A stretch of 8,787 nt of DNA from Sphingomonadales bacterium (GTDB taxonomy: Bacteria > Pseudomonadota > Alphaproteobacteria > Sphingomonadales > Sphingomonadaceae), in contig JAGPVK010000209.1 of the NCBI GenBank assembly GCA_018067055.1, forward strand, positions 1-8,787, given 5' to 3'. The position numbers and the translations under genes are program-made. Each line of letters opens with the position of its first letter. The stretch's first letter is position 1. Under the pieces are notes generated by a model. The model was not told the origin of the DNA and did not search any database. It saw only the letters and a program-made list of their open reading frames with translations. Shown here one piece after another: positions 1 through 5,770 of the stretch.

Positions 1-487
1 CCCGCTCGGCCAGCATCTGCCACGGCACGATATTGCTATGATGCTCCAGTTGCGACAGCATGATCCGGTCGCCCTGCGCGATAAATTTATTGCCCCAGCT
101 TTCGGCGACCAGATTGATGCTGTCTGTCGCACCGCTGGTAAAGACGATCTCGTTTTCGCTCGCGGCATTGAGGAAACCGGCGACGCGTTTGCGCGCGGCT
201 TCATAAGCCAGCGTCATATTGGCCGAGCGCGCGTAGACGCCGCGGTGGACGGTGGCATAATCCGGGCCGTAGGCGCGGGCGATAGCATCGAGCACGGCCT
301 GCGGCTTCTGCGCGGTCGCGGCAGAGTCTAGATAATGCCAGTCCGGTCCGATGCCGGGGAAGTCGGCGCGATAGTCCCCCTCCCGCTTGCGGGTGGGGTT
401 TGGGGTGGGAAGGCCCGAGCCATTTTCAGGCCCACCCCCGGCCCCTCCCGCAAGCAGGAGGGGGGATAAGTTGGCGTTCCCGTTCAC
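1..487 (-). CDS. sufS: SufS cysteine desulfurase, N-terminal part (cut by left window edge)
   Basis: PLP-dependent group II cysteine desulfurase, which takes sulfur from L-cysteine for Fe-S cluster assembly on SufBCD. Seen: 162 codons before the edge. From residue 39 the frame reads YRADFPGI, then WHYLDSAATAQKPQ, VHRGVYARSA, FTSGATDSINLVA and LEHHSNIVPWQ, all typical SufS blocks; the His pair in LEHHSN includes the residue that stacks on PLP (family knowledge). The catalytic Lys and active-site Cys lie beyond the window. The only usual start codon in frame before the conserved region is GTG at 487-485, which shares GTGA with the sufD stop; the next in-frame ATG lies inside the conserved domain. 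This start means a palindromic repeat at 376-464 is translated as roughly residues 8-38, rich in Gly, Leu and Pro, which is not normal for SufS. Gene identity is very sure; the exact N-terminus is less sure. Confidence 0.93.
   Translation of the reverse strand, partial: MNGNANLSPLLLAGGAGGGPENGSGLPTPNPTRKREGDYRADFPGIGPDWHYLDSAATAQKPQAVLDAIARAYGPDYATVHRGVYARSANMTLAYEAARKRVAGFLNAASENEIVFTSGATDSINLVAESWGNKFIAQGDRIMLSQLEHHSNIVPWQMLAER
376..464. repeat. GC-rich palindromic repeat inside the 5' end of sufS
   Basis: Inverted repeat with arms of about 34 bases (376-409 and 431-464) around a 21-base centre. The outer 18 bases CCCCCTCCCGCTTGCGGG pair with 447-464 with one mismatch; the inner parts are G-rich and match less well. 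Each arm also contains a small hairpin of its own, CCCGC-TT-GCGGG on the left. The architecture resembles dispersed REP-like palindromes. It lies wholly within the sufS reading frame, which stays open through it. In mRNA it would form a strong stem-loop starting about 22 bases after the GTG start. Copy number elsewhere in the genome cannot be seen here. Confidence 0.8.
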
Positions 488-1236
488 GACAAACCCTCCA
501 GCACCTCAAGCGCCTTGCCCTCAATCGCTTCGCGCACCGCATCGTCACCAACCGACACAAACGCATCGGCAATAAACGCCTGCAACATCAGCTTCTGCGC
601 CGTCGCCGGATCAATCCCGCGCGAGCCCATGTAGAACAACGCCTGCTTGTCGAGCTCGCCGACGGTCGCGCCATGGGCGCATTTCACGTCATCGGCGAAG
701 ATTTCCAGTTCCGGCTTGGCGTTCGCGGTCGCGCCGCGATTCAGCAGCATCGCCTTGACCGACTGCGCCGCATCGGTTTTCTGCGCGTGCCGCGCCACAT
801 TGATCTTGCCGAGGAAACTGCCGGTCGCCTTGTCCGCCAACACCGAGCGCACCACCTGATTGGAAGTCGCATTGGGTTCGGCGTGGATGGTTTCGGTCAC
901 GATTTCCAGCGTCTGCTGACCAGACCCCAATATCGCTCCGCCCAGTTCGAAATGGGAACCATTGCCCAGCGTCGCCTTGACCTGAATCCGGCCATAGTCG
1001 GCATTATGCGCGAGCACATGCAGGATGAAGGTCGCCTTGTCGCCGATGGTGACATCGAGATCGACCATGCCGACGCCGTCGATGATTGGCAGTTCGGCAA
1101 TCTGGCGCGAGATGGTTTCGCCTGCGGGGACATCGATTTTCTCGGGGCCATCAAGCTTCGCCCAGACGGTTTCAAGCGCCTTGAGATCAGCATAGCGCCA
1201 GCTCTCGTCGCGGCGCGTAGGGAGCGGAGCGGTCAT
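484..1236 (-). CDS. sufD: SufD, Fe-S cluster scaffold subunit (short form)
   Basis: Non-catalytic partner of SufB in the cytoplasmic SufBC2D scaffold complex, where clusters are thought to form at the SufB-SufD interface. Seen: 250 residues with the N-terminal RRDESWRYADLK block (residues 8-19), a beta-helix core, and the diagnostic C-terminal block DDVKCAHGATVGELD (182-196) followed by ALFYMGSRGI. C186 and H188 match the Cys and His of the corresponding E. coli motif; the His is the one linked to cluster assembly. The protein is much shorter than E. coli SufD (about 420 residues): the N-terminal helical region and part of the core are missing. Start: ATG at 1236, with an ideal GGAGG at 1249-1245 eight bases upstream; a 24-residue upstream extension would be encoded by repeat DNA. 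It shares GTGA with the sufS start, pointing to coupled translation. Confidence 0.95.
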   Translation of the reverse strand: MTAPLPTRRDESWRYADLKALETVWAKLDGPEKIDVPAGETISRQIAELPIIDGVGMVDLDVTIGDKATFILHVLAHNADYGRIQVKATLGNGSHFELGGAILGSGQQTLEIVTETIHAEPNATSNQVVRSVLADKATGSFLGKINVARHAQKTDAAQSVKAMLLNRGATANAKPELEIFADDVKCAHGATVGELDKQALFYMGSRGIDPATAQKLMLQAFIADAFVSVGDDAVREAIEGKALEVLEGLS

Positions 1237-1241
1237 ATTAT

Positions 1242-1371
1242 TTTCCTCCCTGTGCCGAAGGCATGGGGAGGGGGACCATGCGCAGCATGGTGGAGGGGTA
1301 ATGCGCACGAAGCCCCTCCGTCACGCCTGCGGCGCGCCACCTCCCCATGTCCTGCGGACACAGGGAGGAAA
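1242..1371. repeat. Palindromic repeat filling the sufC-sufD gap
   Basis: About 130 bases whose ends are inverted: TTTCCTCCCTGTG at 1242-1254 and CACAGGGAGGAAA at 1359-1371 are perfect complements. Further inside, GCATGGGGAGG (1261-1271) matches CCTCCCCATG (1340-1349), and GGAGGGG (1292-1298) matches CCCCTCC (1313-1319). The whole is an imperfect nested palindrome. It occupies nearly all of the 151-base gap between sufC and sufD, and its left terminal arm carries the sufD Shine-Dalgarno sequence. Its core differs from the repeat in sufS, so it appears to be a second family. Function unknown; as RNA it could act as a processing or stabilising structure between the two genes. Confidence 0.8.
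1244..1250 (-). promoter_or_regulatory. sufD ribosome binding site within the repeat end
   Basis: On the minus strand GGGAGGA lies seven bases before the sufD ATG (1236). It is the strongest Shine-Dalgarno match in the operon, and it is part of the terminal arm of the 1242-1371 palindrome. It decides the start at 1236 over the further upstream ATG at 1308. Confidence 0.75.
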
Positions 1372-1387
1372 GTGTTAGCGCATAACA

Positions 1388-2137
1388 TCATGCCGCCTCC
1401 GCAATCGCTTCATAGCCTTCTTCTTCCAGCTGCAGCGCCAGTTCCGGCCCGCCGGTCTTGACGATCCGGCCAGCCGCCAGCACATGGACAAAATCCGGCT
1501 TCACTTCGTCGAGCAGCCGCTGATAATGGGTAATCAGCAGCACCGCCTTGTCGGGCTTGCGCATGATCGCGTTGATACCCGAACCAACGGTGCGCAGCGC
1601 ATCGATGTCGAGGCCGCTGTCGGTCTCGTCGAGGATCGCCAGCTTCGGATCGAGGATACCCATCTGCACCATCTCGTTGCGCTTCTTCTCGCCGCCGGAA
1701 AAACCGACATTGACCGCCCGCTTGAGCATATCCATGTCCATCTTCAGCAGCGCCGCCTTTTCCTTGGCAAGCTTGATAAATTCCGCGCCATTCAGCGCCT
1801 CTTCGCCCCGCGCCTTGCGCTGCGCATTCAGGCTTTCGCGCAGGAACTGCAGGTTGCTGACACCGGGGATTTCAACCGGATATTGGAAACCGAGGAAAAT
1901 ACCCGCTGCGGCGCGTTCATGCGGATCGAGTGCGAGCAGATCCTGCCCGTCAAAAGATGCGGAGCCCTGGGTCACTTCATAACCGGGCCGTCCGCCCAGT
2001 GCATAAGCAAGCGTCGACTTGCCGGCGCCATTGGGCCCCATGATCGCATGAATCTCGCCCGGATTGATGGTGAGGGAGAGCCCCTTGAGAATTTCTGTGT
2101 CGCCGACGGTGGCGTGGAGGTTTTCAATTTTTAGCAT
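1388..2137 (-). CDS. sufC: SufC, ABC-type ATPase of the SUF scaffold
   Basis: Cytoplasmic ATPase that binds SufB and SufD; ATP binding drives the structural change needed for cluster assembly. Seen: 249 residues, a normal length, with Walker A GPNGAGKS (34-41), Q-loop Q85 in FLGFQYP, signature FSGGE (146-150) followed by KKRNEM as is typical of SufC, Walker B LAILDETDSG (D170, E171), D-loop GLDIDAL and H-loop H204 in ITHYQRLL. There is no membrane segment, as expected for this soluble ABC protein. The start at 2137 (MLKIENLHA) is preceded by AGGAAA with suitable spacing; a longer upstream frame exists but adds residues not typical of the family. It overlaps the 3' end of the preceding small gene by 14 bases. 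Downstream comes the palindromic repeat, then sufD. Confidence 0.97.
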   Translation of the reverse strand: MLKIENLHATVGDTEILKGLSLTINPGEIHAIMGPNGAGKSTLAYALGGRPGYEVTQGSASFDGQDLLALDPHERAAAGIFLGFQYPVEIPGVSNLQFLRESLNAQRKARGEEALNGAEFIKLAKEKAALLKMDMDMLKRAVNVGFSGGEKKRNEMVQMGILDPKLAILDETDSGLDIDALRTVGSGINAIMRKPDKAVLLITHYQRLLDEVKPDFVHVLAAGRIVKTGGPELALQLEEEGYEAIAEAA

Positions 2138-2570
2138 TATCTGGTTTCCTGGGTGAGGGCAGCATTTTGAGTCTTGATTTTCTGGACTGGTCTTCCGCAT
2201 CAGCCTTGCCAACCTCGTCTTTTTTCCAATAATAAGGTTCAGCCTTGCCTTCCGCAAAAAGAGCGCCGCGCGCGACATAATGAATTCGCATACGCATTTC
2301 GACGTCATCTACAGATTCGCCATTTTCACTGACGGCAAGGGATGTTTCAGCCCAGGCGAGCAACTCCGCTGAACAGCTTTCGGCCGCTTCCCGGCCTATG
2401 GAAAGTCGCGCGTCAATATCGCCCGCAACCGCGCCTTTTGAGAGTAAGTTCTGGACCGACTCCCAAACACATTTTTCAGTCGCCCCACGTTCCGTCGGCG
2501 GCGCGTCAGCGGGAAGCTGTGGTGCTCCAACGAAAGCGAAAGCGAGGATAGTCGAAAAGAGCACGGTCAC
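2124..2570 (-). CDS. Small putatively exported protein of unknown function in the suf operon
   Basis: I do not recognise this 148-residue protein. It begins with a hydrophobic stretch ([14 protein letters not shown], about residues 4-17) followed by a Pro/Ala-rich segment, which suggests a signal peptide, although no basic residue precedes it. The remainder is soluble-looking, with an acidic middle ([13 protein letters not shown]), two cysteines (C34, C66) and a basic tail ([15 protein letters not shown]). The start is GTG at 2570, sharing GTGA with the sufB stop, and the gene ends 14 bases inside sufC. This coupling on both sides and the open frame argue that it is a real gene expressed with the operon. 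An exported product among cytoplasmic assembly factors is odd; its role is unknown, and if the hydrophobic start is not a signal peptide it may be cytoplasmic. Confidence 0.75.
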   Translation of the reverse strand: MTVLFSTILAFAFVGAPQLPADAPPTERGATEKCVWESVQNLLSKGAVAGDIDARLSIGREAAESCSAELLAWAETSLAVSENGESVDDVEMRMRIHYVARGALFAEGKAEPYYWKKDEVGKADAEDQSRKSRLKMLPSPRKPDNAKN

Positions 2571-4078
2571 CCTACCGATCCTTCCAGAGAAATCGCCAGC
2601 AATTTCTGCGCTTCCACCGCAAATTCCATCGGCAGCTCCTTGAGCACTTCCTTGGCAAAGCCGTTGACGATCAGGCTTACCGCCGCTTCGGCGTCGAGGC
2701 CGCGTTGCTGGGCATAGAACATCTGGTCGTCGCTGATCTTGCTGGTCGTCGCTTCATGCTCGATCGTCGCGGTCGGGTTCTTGACCTCGATATAGGGCAC
2801 GGTATGCGCGCCGCTCTGGTCGCCGAGCAGCAAGGAATCACACTGGGTAAAATTACGCACATTTTCGGCATTGGGACCAACCCGCACCAGACCGCGATAG
2901 GTATTGTCGCTGTGACCGGCGCTGATCCCCTTGGAGATGATCGTCGAGCGGGTGTTCTTGCCATTGTGGATCATCTTGGTGCCGGTATCGGCCTGCTGAT
3001 AATTGTTGGTCAGCGCGACCGAGTAAAATTCGCCAACGCTGCCCTCGCCGTTCAGGACGCAGCTCGGATATTTCCAGGTCACGGCGCTGCCGGTCTCGAC
3101 CTGGGTCCAGCTGATCTTGCTGTTCTTGCCCTGGCACAGGCCGCGCTTGGTCACGAAATTATAGATGCCGCCCTTGCCGTTCTCGTCGCCGGGATACCAG
3201 TTCTGGACGGTCGAATATTTAATCTCGGCATCATCCATCGCGACCAGTTCGACCACGGCGGCGTGCAGCTGATTCTCGTCGCGCATCGGCGCCGTGCAGC
3301 CTTCGAGATAGGAGACATAGCTGCCTTCTTCGGCGATGATCAGCGTCCGCTCGAACTGGCCGGTATTTTCCGCGTTGATCCGGAAATAGGTGCTGAGTTC
3401 CATCGGGCAACGAACGCCCTTGGGGATATAGACAAAGGTGCCGTCGCTGAACACGGCGCAATTGAGCGTGGCGAAATAATTGTCGTGCATCGGCACAACT
3501 TTGCCGAGATATTTTTTGACCAGTTCGGGATATTGCTTGATCGCTTCCGAAATCGACCGAAAAATGACGCCTGCATCCTCCAGTTCCTTGCGGAAAGTGG
3601 TGGCGACCGACACGCTGTCAAACACCGCATCAACCGCAACCTTGCGCGCGCCTTCGACGCCCGCCAGCACCTTCTGCTCCTCGATCGGAATGCCCAGCTT
3701 TTCATAAACGCGCAATATTTCGGGATCGACCTCGTCGAGCGAACCCAGCTTTTCCTTCGGCTTGGGCTCGGCGTAATAATAAGCGTCCTGATAATCGATC
3801 ATTGGAATGTCGAGCTTGGCCCAGTCGGGCGATTCCATCTTTTCCCACTGGCGAAAAGCCTTCAGCCGCCACTCGAGCATCCACTCGGGCTCGCCCTTCT
3901 TGTCGGAAATGAAGCGCACCGTGTCCTCGTTCAGACCCTTGGGCGCGAAATCCTGTTCGATGTCCGACGACCAGCCGAACTCGTAGGTGCTCGCCTTGTC
4001 GACCGCTTCCTGCGCTTCGGCATTCATGTCCTTGCGGTCTGCATCATAATCAGAAGTTTTGACGTTGTCGCTCATCAT
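2567..4078 (-). CDS. sufB: SufB, core Fe-S cluster scaffold subunit
   Basis: Main scaffold of the SufBC2D complex; it receives sulfur from the SufS system and builds the cluster with SufD. Seen: 503 residues, close to E. coli SufB (495). Conserved blocks are clear: [82 protein letters not shown] and [10 protein letters not shown], ending in [19 protein letters not shown]413 in FTQCDS corresponds to the essential E. coli C405, and E442 in EHEATTS to E434. Start: ATG at 4078, giving ATGA overlap with the regulator stop and a GGAAAA element just upstream; the next codon is also ATG (4075), so the first residue is uncertain by one. Its TGA overlaps the GTG of the small unknown gene. Confidence 0.98.
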   Translation of the reverse strand: MMSDNVKTSDYDADRKDMNAEAQEAVDKASTYEFGWSSDIEQDFAPKGLNEDTVRFISDKKGEPEWMLEWRLKAFRQWEKMESPDWAKLDIPMIDYQDAYYYAEPKPKEKLGSLDEVDPEILRVYEKLGIPIEEQKVLAGVEGARKVAVDAVFDSVSVATTFRKELEDAGVIFRSISEAIKQYPELVKKYLGKVVPMHDNYFATLNCAVFSDGTFVYIPKGVRCPMELSTYFRINAENTGQFERTLIIAEEGSYVSYLEGCTAPMRDENQLHAAVVELVAMDDAEIKYSTVQNWYPGDENGKGGIYNFVTKRGLCQGKNSKISWTQVETGSAVTWKYPSCVLNGEGSVGEFYSVALTNNYQQADTGTKMIHNGKNTRSTIISKGISAGHSDNTYRGLVRVGPNAENVRNFTQCDSLLLGDQSGAHTVPYIEVKNPTATIEHEATTSKISDDQMFYAQQRGLDAEAAVSLIVNGFAKEVLKELPMEFAVEAQKLLAISLEGSVG

Positions 4079-4530
4079 GCTTTTTCCATTATTCGAATTT
4101 GGGGGGCGACTGGCAAATCCGACAGGCTTGCCAGGCTGACATCGTCCAGCGCCTTGCGGATCGTGCGATTGACTACACCCCAATGGGGTTTCACGGTACA
4201 GCCAGTCTCCAGCACGCAATCGTGATTGCCGTCAATCGTGCAGCTGGTGATCGCCAGCGGCCCTTCGACCGCCTCGACGATATCGGCAAGGCTGATCGAT
4301 GCCGGGGGCCGGGCGAGCCGGATGCCGCCGCCGATGCCGCGCGTCGATTCGAACAGGCCGGCTGCGGTCAACCGGCTGACCAGTTTCTTCGCCGTCGGCA
4401 GCGGCACGCCGGTTTCTTGAGAGAGCTTGGTTGCGTTGAGCTTTCCCTCCGCCAGTCGCGCAGCACCGCAATGGCGCGCGGCGGCGGACATCAGGACAAC
4501 GGCATAATCAGCAAGGTTGGAAAGGCGCAT
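4075..4530 (-). CDS. Rrf2-family SUF operon regulator with a three-cysteine cluster motif
   Basis: DNA-binding transcription factor of the IscR/RirA/Rrf2 family, probably sensing Fe-S or iron status and controlling the suf genes it leads. Seen: 151 residues; N-terminal winged helix starting [13 protein letters not shown], recognition region [19 protein letters not shown] (41-59), wing [14 protein letters not shown] (62-75), then [14 protein letters not shown]. Cysteines C97, C105 and C111 are spaced CX7CX5C, as in RirA-type proteins, whereas E. coli IscR has CX5CX5C; family knowledge makes these cluster ligands. Start: ATG at 4530 at the conserved MRLSNL; a longer frame from 4581 would run through the operator. 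First gene of the operon, overlapping sufB by ATGA. It resembles proteins annotated as SUF system Fe-S cluster assembly regulator. Repression of its own operon is inferred from the dyad upstream. Confidence 0.93.
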   Translation of the reverse strand: MRLSNLADYAVVLMSAAARHCGAARLAEGKLNATKLSQETGVPLPTAKKLVSRLTAAGLFESTRGIGGGIRLARPPASISLADIVEAVEGPLAITSCTIDGNHDCVLETGCTVKPHWGVVNRTIRKALDDVSLASLSDLPVAPQIRIMEKA

Positions 4531-4563
4531 TTTTCTCGAATCGCTTGGTGTGAACTCTAAACA

Positions 4564-4578
4564 AGACTGATTTAGTCT
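4564..4578. promoter_or_regulatory. Candidate Rrf2/IscR-type operator for the suf operon
   Basis: AGACTGATTTAGTCT is an inverted repeat with 5-base arms. Read on the minus strand its core GACTAAATCAGTC agrees at every position with the type 1 IscR core GACTRWWWYAGTC as I know it from E. coli. It sits 34-48 bases before the regulator ATG and overlaps the candidate -10 box, which suits autorepression. The site assignment is inferred from motif and position only. Confidence 0.65.
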
Positions 4579-4597
4579 CATTTATCCAACATTGCAA
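4569..4597 (-). promoter_or_regulatory. Candidate suf operon promoter
   Basis: On the minus strand TTGCAA (4597-4592) and TAAATC (4574-4569) are separated by 17 bases and would start transcription roughly 30 bases before the regulator ATG. The -10 match is weak (3 of 6), but the position over the operator is what a repressed promoter would show. This is a best guess. Confidence 0.35.
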
Positions 4598-4606
4598 GCA
4601 CAGCGC

Positions 4607-4631
4607 GGCTTCCAGCGATAGCGGGAAAGCC
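4607..4631 (-). terminator. Hairpin downstream of the AraC-type gene, possible weak terminator
   Basis: GGCTT at 4607-4611 pairs with AAGCC at 4627-4631, with further pairing inside (CC/GG and GC/GC around a four-base loop, with one bulge and one mismatch). It lies 25 bases beyond the AraC gene stop and before the suf promoter. No T-run follows, so it may be a weak or factor-assisted terminator, or only a chance hairpin. Confidence 0.3.
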
Positions 4632-4636
4632 AGAAC

Positions 4637-4654
4637 ATGCTTCCAATGCTTCCA
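4637..4654. repeat. Tandem 9-base duplication ATGCTTCCA
   Basis: ATGCTTCCA occurs twice in direct succession just after the stop of the AraC-type gene; GCTTCCA appears a third time at 4609-4615 within the neighbouring hairpin. Probably a small slippage duplication. Confidence 0.6.
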
Positions 4655-4655
4655 G

Positions 4656-5498
4656 TCAGGTATCGGAAATCAGCGGCGGAATCTTGCCCTTCAGATCTGC
4701 CCGCTGATCGATCAATCGGGCGGTCTCGCCCTCGCCAACCCGCAGCTGGGTCGGGGTCACGCCGGCAAAGAATTTCACTTCGCGAATCATGTGCGACTGA
4801 TCGTAAAAGGCATCGACCAGCTCGAGCAGCTCTTCCTCATTATGCTCGGCATAAGCGCGCGCCGCTCGCAAAGCGCGATATTTGCGGGCGAGATATTTCG
4901 GCGGCATGCCATAGAGCTTGTTGACCGTGCGCAGCACCTGCCGCGAACTCTGCTCCGACCGCTCCATCAATCTGCTGACCGGCGGCGACGGCTCCGACGA
5001 CAGCCACTCATCGACCATTCTGGTGAAGGTGGCCGTCTCCTGCTTCAGGCGCGGTTTCAGCGACCGGTAAATCTTGTCGGCCCATGCCACCATCTCCTCG
5101 GGACTCTGGCAGCCACGGAGATATTCCAGGTTCTTGTCGATTTCCTGAGTGAACACCTCACTCGCACGGACCGCCCGGTCGGTATAGTCTGCTGCCGACT
5201 TCCGGGTGGAAATGGCCCAGCCGGCGGGCAATATGCCAACGCCGAACATCCGGAATGGTCCGGTCACGTCAAAATGCATTGATCCGGTCGATGGCCCCTG
5301 CAGCATGGCGTCCTTCGCCGGAAAACTGTCGCCATTGGCGAAACCGATGACCGCGCTGCCCTCCAGCAAAAAGCGCAACTGTGCGATTGCGGCACGTTCA
5401 TTGTCGGCGAAGCGCGGCTGGTCGACCTCGAACAGATAATAGACCGAGACCAGATCCCGAACATCTTCTGCAGGCGCAAAATATCTCAAACTAACCAA
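4656..5498 (-). CDS. AraC-family transcriptional regulator
   Basis: Transcription factor with an N-terminal ligand or dimerisation region and a C-terminal AraC-type double helix-turn-helix. Seen: 280 residues. The N-terminal part (1-110) has a beta-rich look with GFANGDSFPAKDAMLQGPSTG and FGVGILPAGWA, a pattern found in AraC-like regulators that carry a cupin-like sensor. The first HTH lies around 174-213 (VSRLMERSEQSSRQVLRTVN...), the second around 225-253, ending in the signature FYDQSHMIREVKFFAGVTPTQLR. There is no signal peptide. The start is TTG at 5498, with a G-run seven bases upstream and an in-frame TAA only five codons before it; no ATG is available near the N-terminus. It points toward the suf operon but is separated from it by 125 bases holding a separate promoter. 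Ligand and targets cannot be told from sequence. Confidence 0.88.
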   Translation of the reverse strand: MVSLRYFAPAEDVRDLVSVYYLFEVDQPRFADNERAAIAQLRFLLEGSAVIGFANGDSFPAKDAMLQGPSTGSMHFDVTGPFRMFGVGILPAGWAISTRKSAADYTDRAVRASEVFTQEIDKNLEYLRGCQSPEEMVAWADKIYRSLKPRLKQETATFTRMVDEWLSSEPSPPVSRLMERSEQSSRQVLRTVNKLYGMPPKYLARKYRALRAARAYAEHNEEELLELVDAFYDQSHMIREVKFFAGVTPTQLRVGEGETARLIDQRADLKGKIPPLISDT

Positions 5499-5530
5499 GC
5501 GACGACCCCCTTATCTGTCCCTCCTCCAGG

Positions 5531-5565
5531 TTCAGATAGCGTATAAATGCGCCTTTATAGCTGAA
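5531..5565. promoter_or_regulatory. Dyad in front of the AraC-type gene, possible operator and promoter
   Basis: TATAAA (5542-5547) and TTTATA (5554-5559) form a perfect inverted repeat around TGCGCC, flanked further out by TTCAG (5531-5535) and CTGAA (5561-5565). It lies 33-67 bases upstream of the TTG start. A candidate minus-strand -10 TATACG (5545-5540) sits inside it with only a poor -35. AraC-type regulators often control themselves, so an autoregulatory site is possible but unproven. Confidence 0.35.
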
Positions 5566-5575
5566 AAACAAAGGT

Positions 5576-5609
5576 AAAAAAAAGGCCTGACTAAATTAAT
5601 AGCCAGGCC
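5576..5609 (-). terminator. Intrinsic terminator after the DUF885 gene
   Basis: On the minus strand GGCCTG, a mismatch, CTA, the loop TTAATT and the complementary arm (5609-5584) make a ten-position stem with one mismatch, followed at once by eight T (5583-5576). This is a textbook Rho-independent terminator for transcripts coming from the DUF885 gene, about 160 bases past its stop. It separates that gene from the AraC-type gene. Confidence 0.85.
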
Positions 5610-5630
5610 GATAAGGAAAAGAACTCCGGC

Positions 5631-5649
5631 GCCACCGCTTTGCGATGGC
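5631..5649 (-). other. Strong short hairpin in the DUF885 3' region
   Basis: On the minus strand GCCATCGC-AAA-GCGGTGGC folds into eight pairs including one G-T wobble; on the plus strand the wobble becomes a mismatch, so the structure favours a minus-strand RNA. It lies between the DUF885 stop and the terminator at 5576-5609. The rest of 5610-5770 shows no open frame or recognised RNA family. It may be part of a structured 3' untranslated region or a small RNA released from it. Confidence 0.4.
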
Positions 5650-5770
5650 AAGAGCCCTTCGGGTCGCAACGCCCCTATCACTTGTATTAACCCAATTTCA
5701 TTGGACAGAAACGACAGATTCCCCGCATTCGCTTGACATTTCAGGACAAGATAGAGCTTGTTACCGTATC

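Noticed and set aside
421..423. ATG on the minus strand as an alternative sufS start
   Set aside because: It is out of frame with the conserved SufS sequence, so it would need a frameshift.
376..464. Reading the repeat as an intrinsic terminator or CRISPR unit
   Set aside because: No T-run follows on either strand, there is no repeat-spacer periodicity, and it lies inside an open coding frame.
1237..1308. 24-residue N-terminal extension of SufD from the ATG at 1308
   Set aside because: The added codons are repeat DNA, and the ATG at 1236 has a much better ribosome binding site and matches the family start.
1373..1387. TGTTA...TAACA small dyad after the sufC stop
   Set aside because: Only a 5-bp stem with no T-run; too weak to call a terminator or operator.
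400..1461. Open frame of about 353 codons on the plus strand across sufD and both repeats
   Set aside because: It is antisense to sufD and runs through two palindromic repeats and the sufC end; no protein features.
2138..2308. 57-residue N-terminal extension of SufC
   Set aside because: It lies in another frame of the upstream small gene; SufC proteins start at the MLKIENLHA position and a ribosome site precedes it.
4079..4219. 47-residue N-terminal extension of SufB
   Set aside because: It is an off-frame reading of the regulator's 3' end; the ATGA overlap at 4078 gives the expected start and length.
2705..4225. Open frame of about 506 codons on the plus strand opposite sufB
   Set aside because: It mirrors sufB codon for codon, shows no recognisable domain, and sufB is certain; long antisense frames are common in GC-rich genes.
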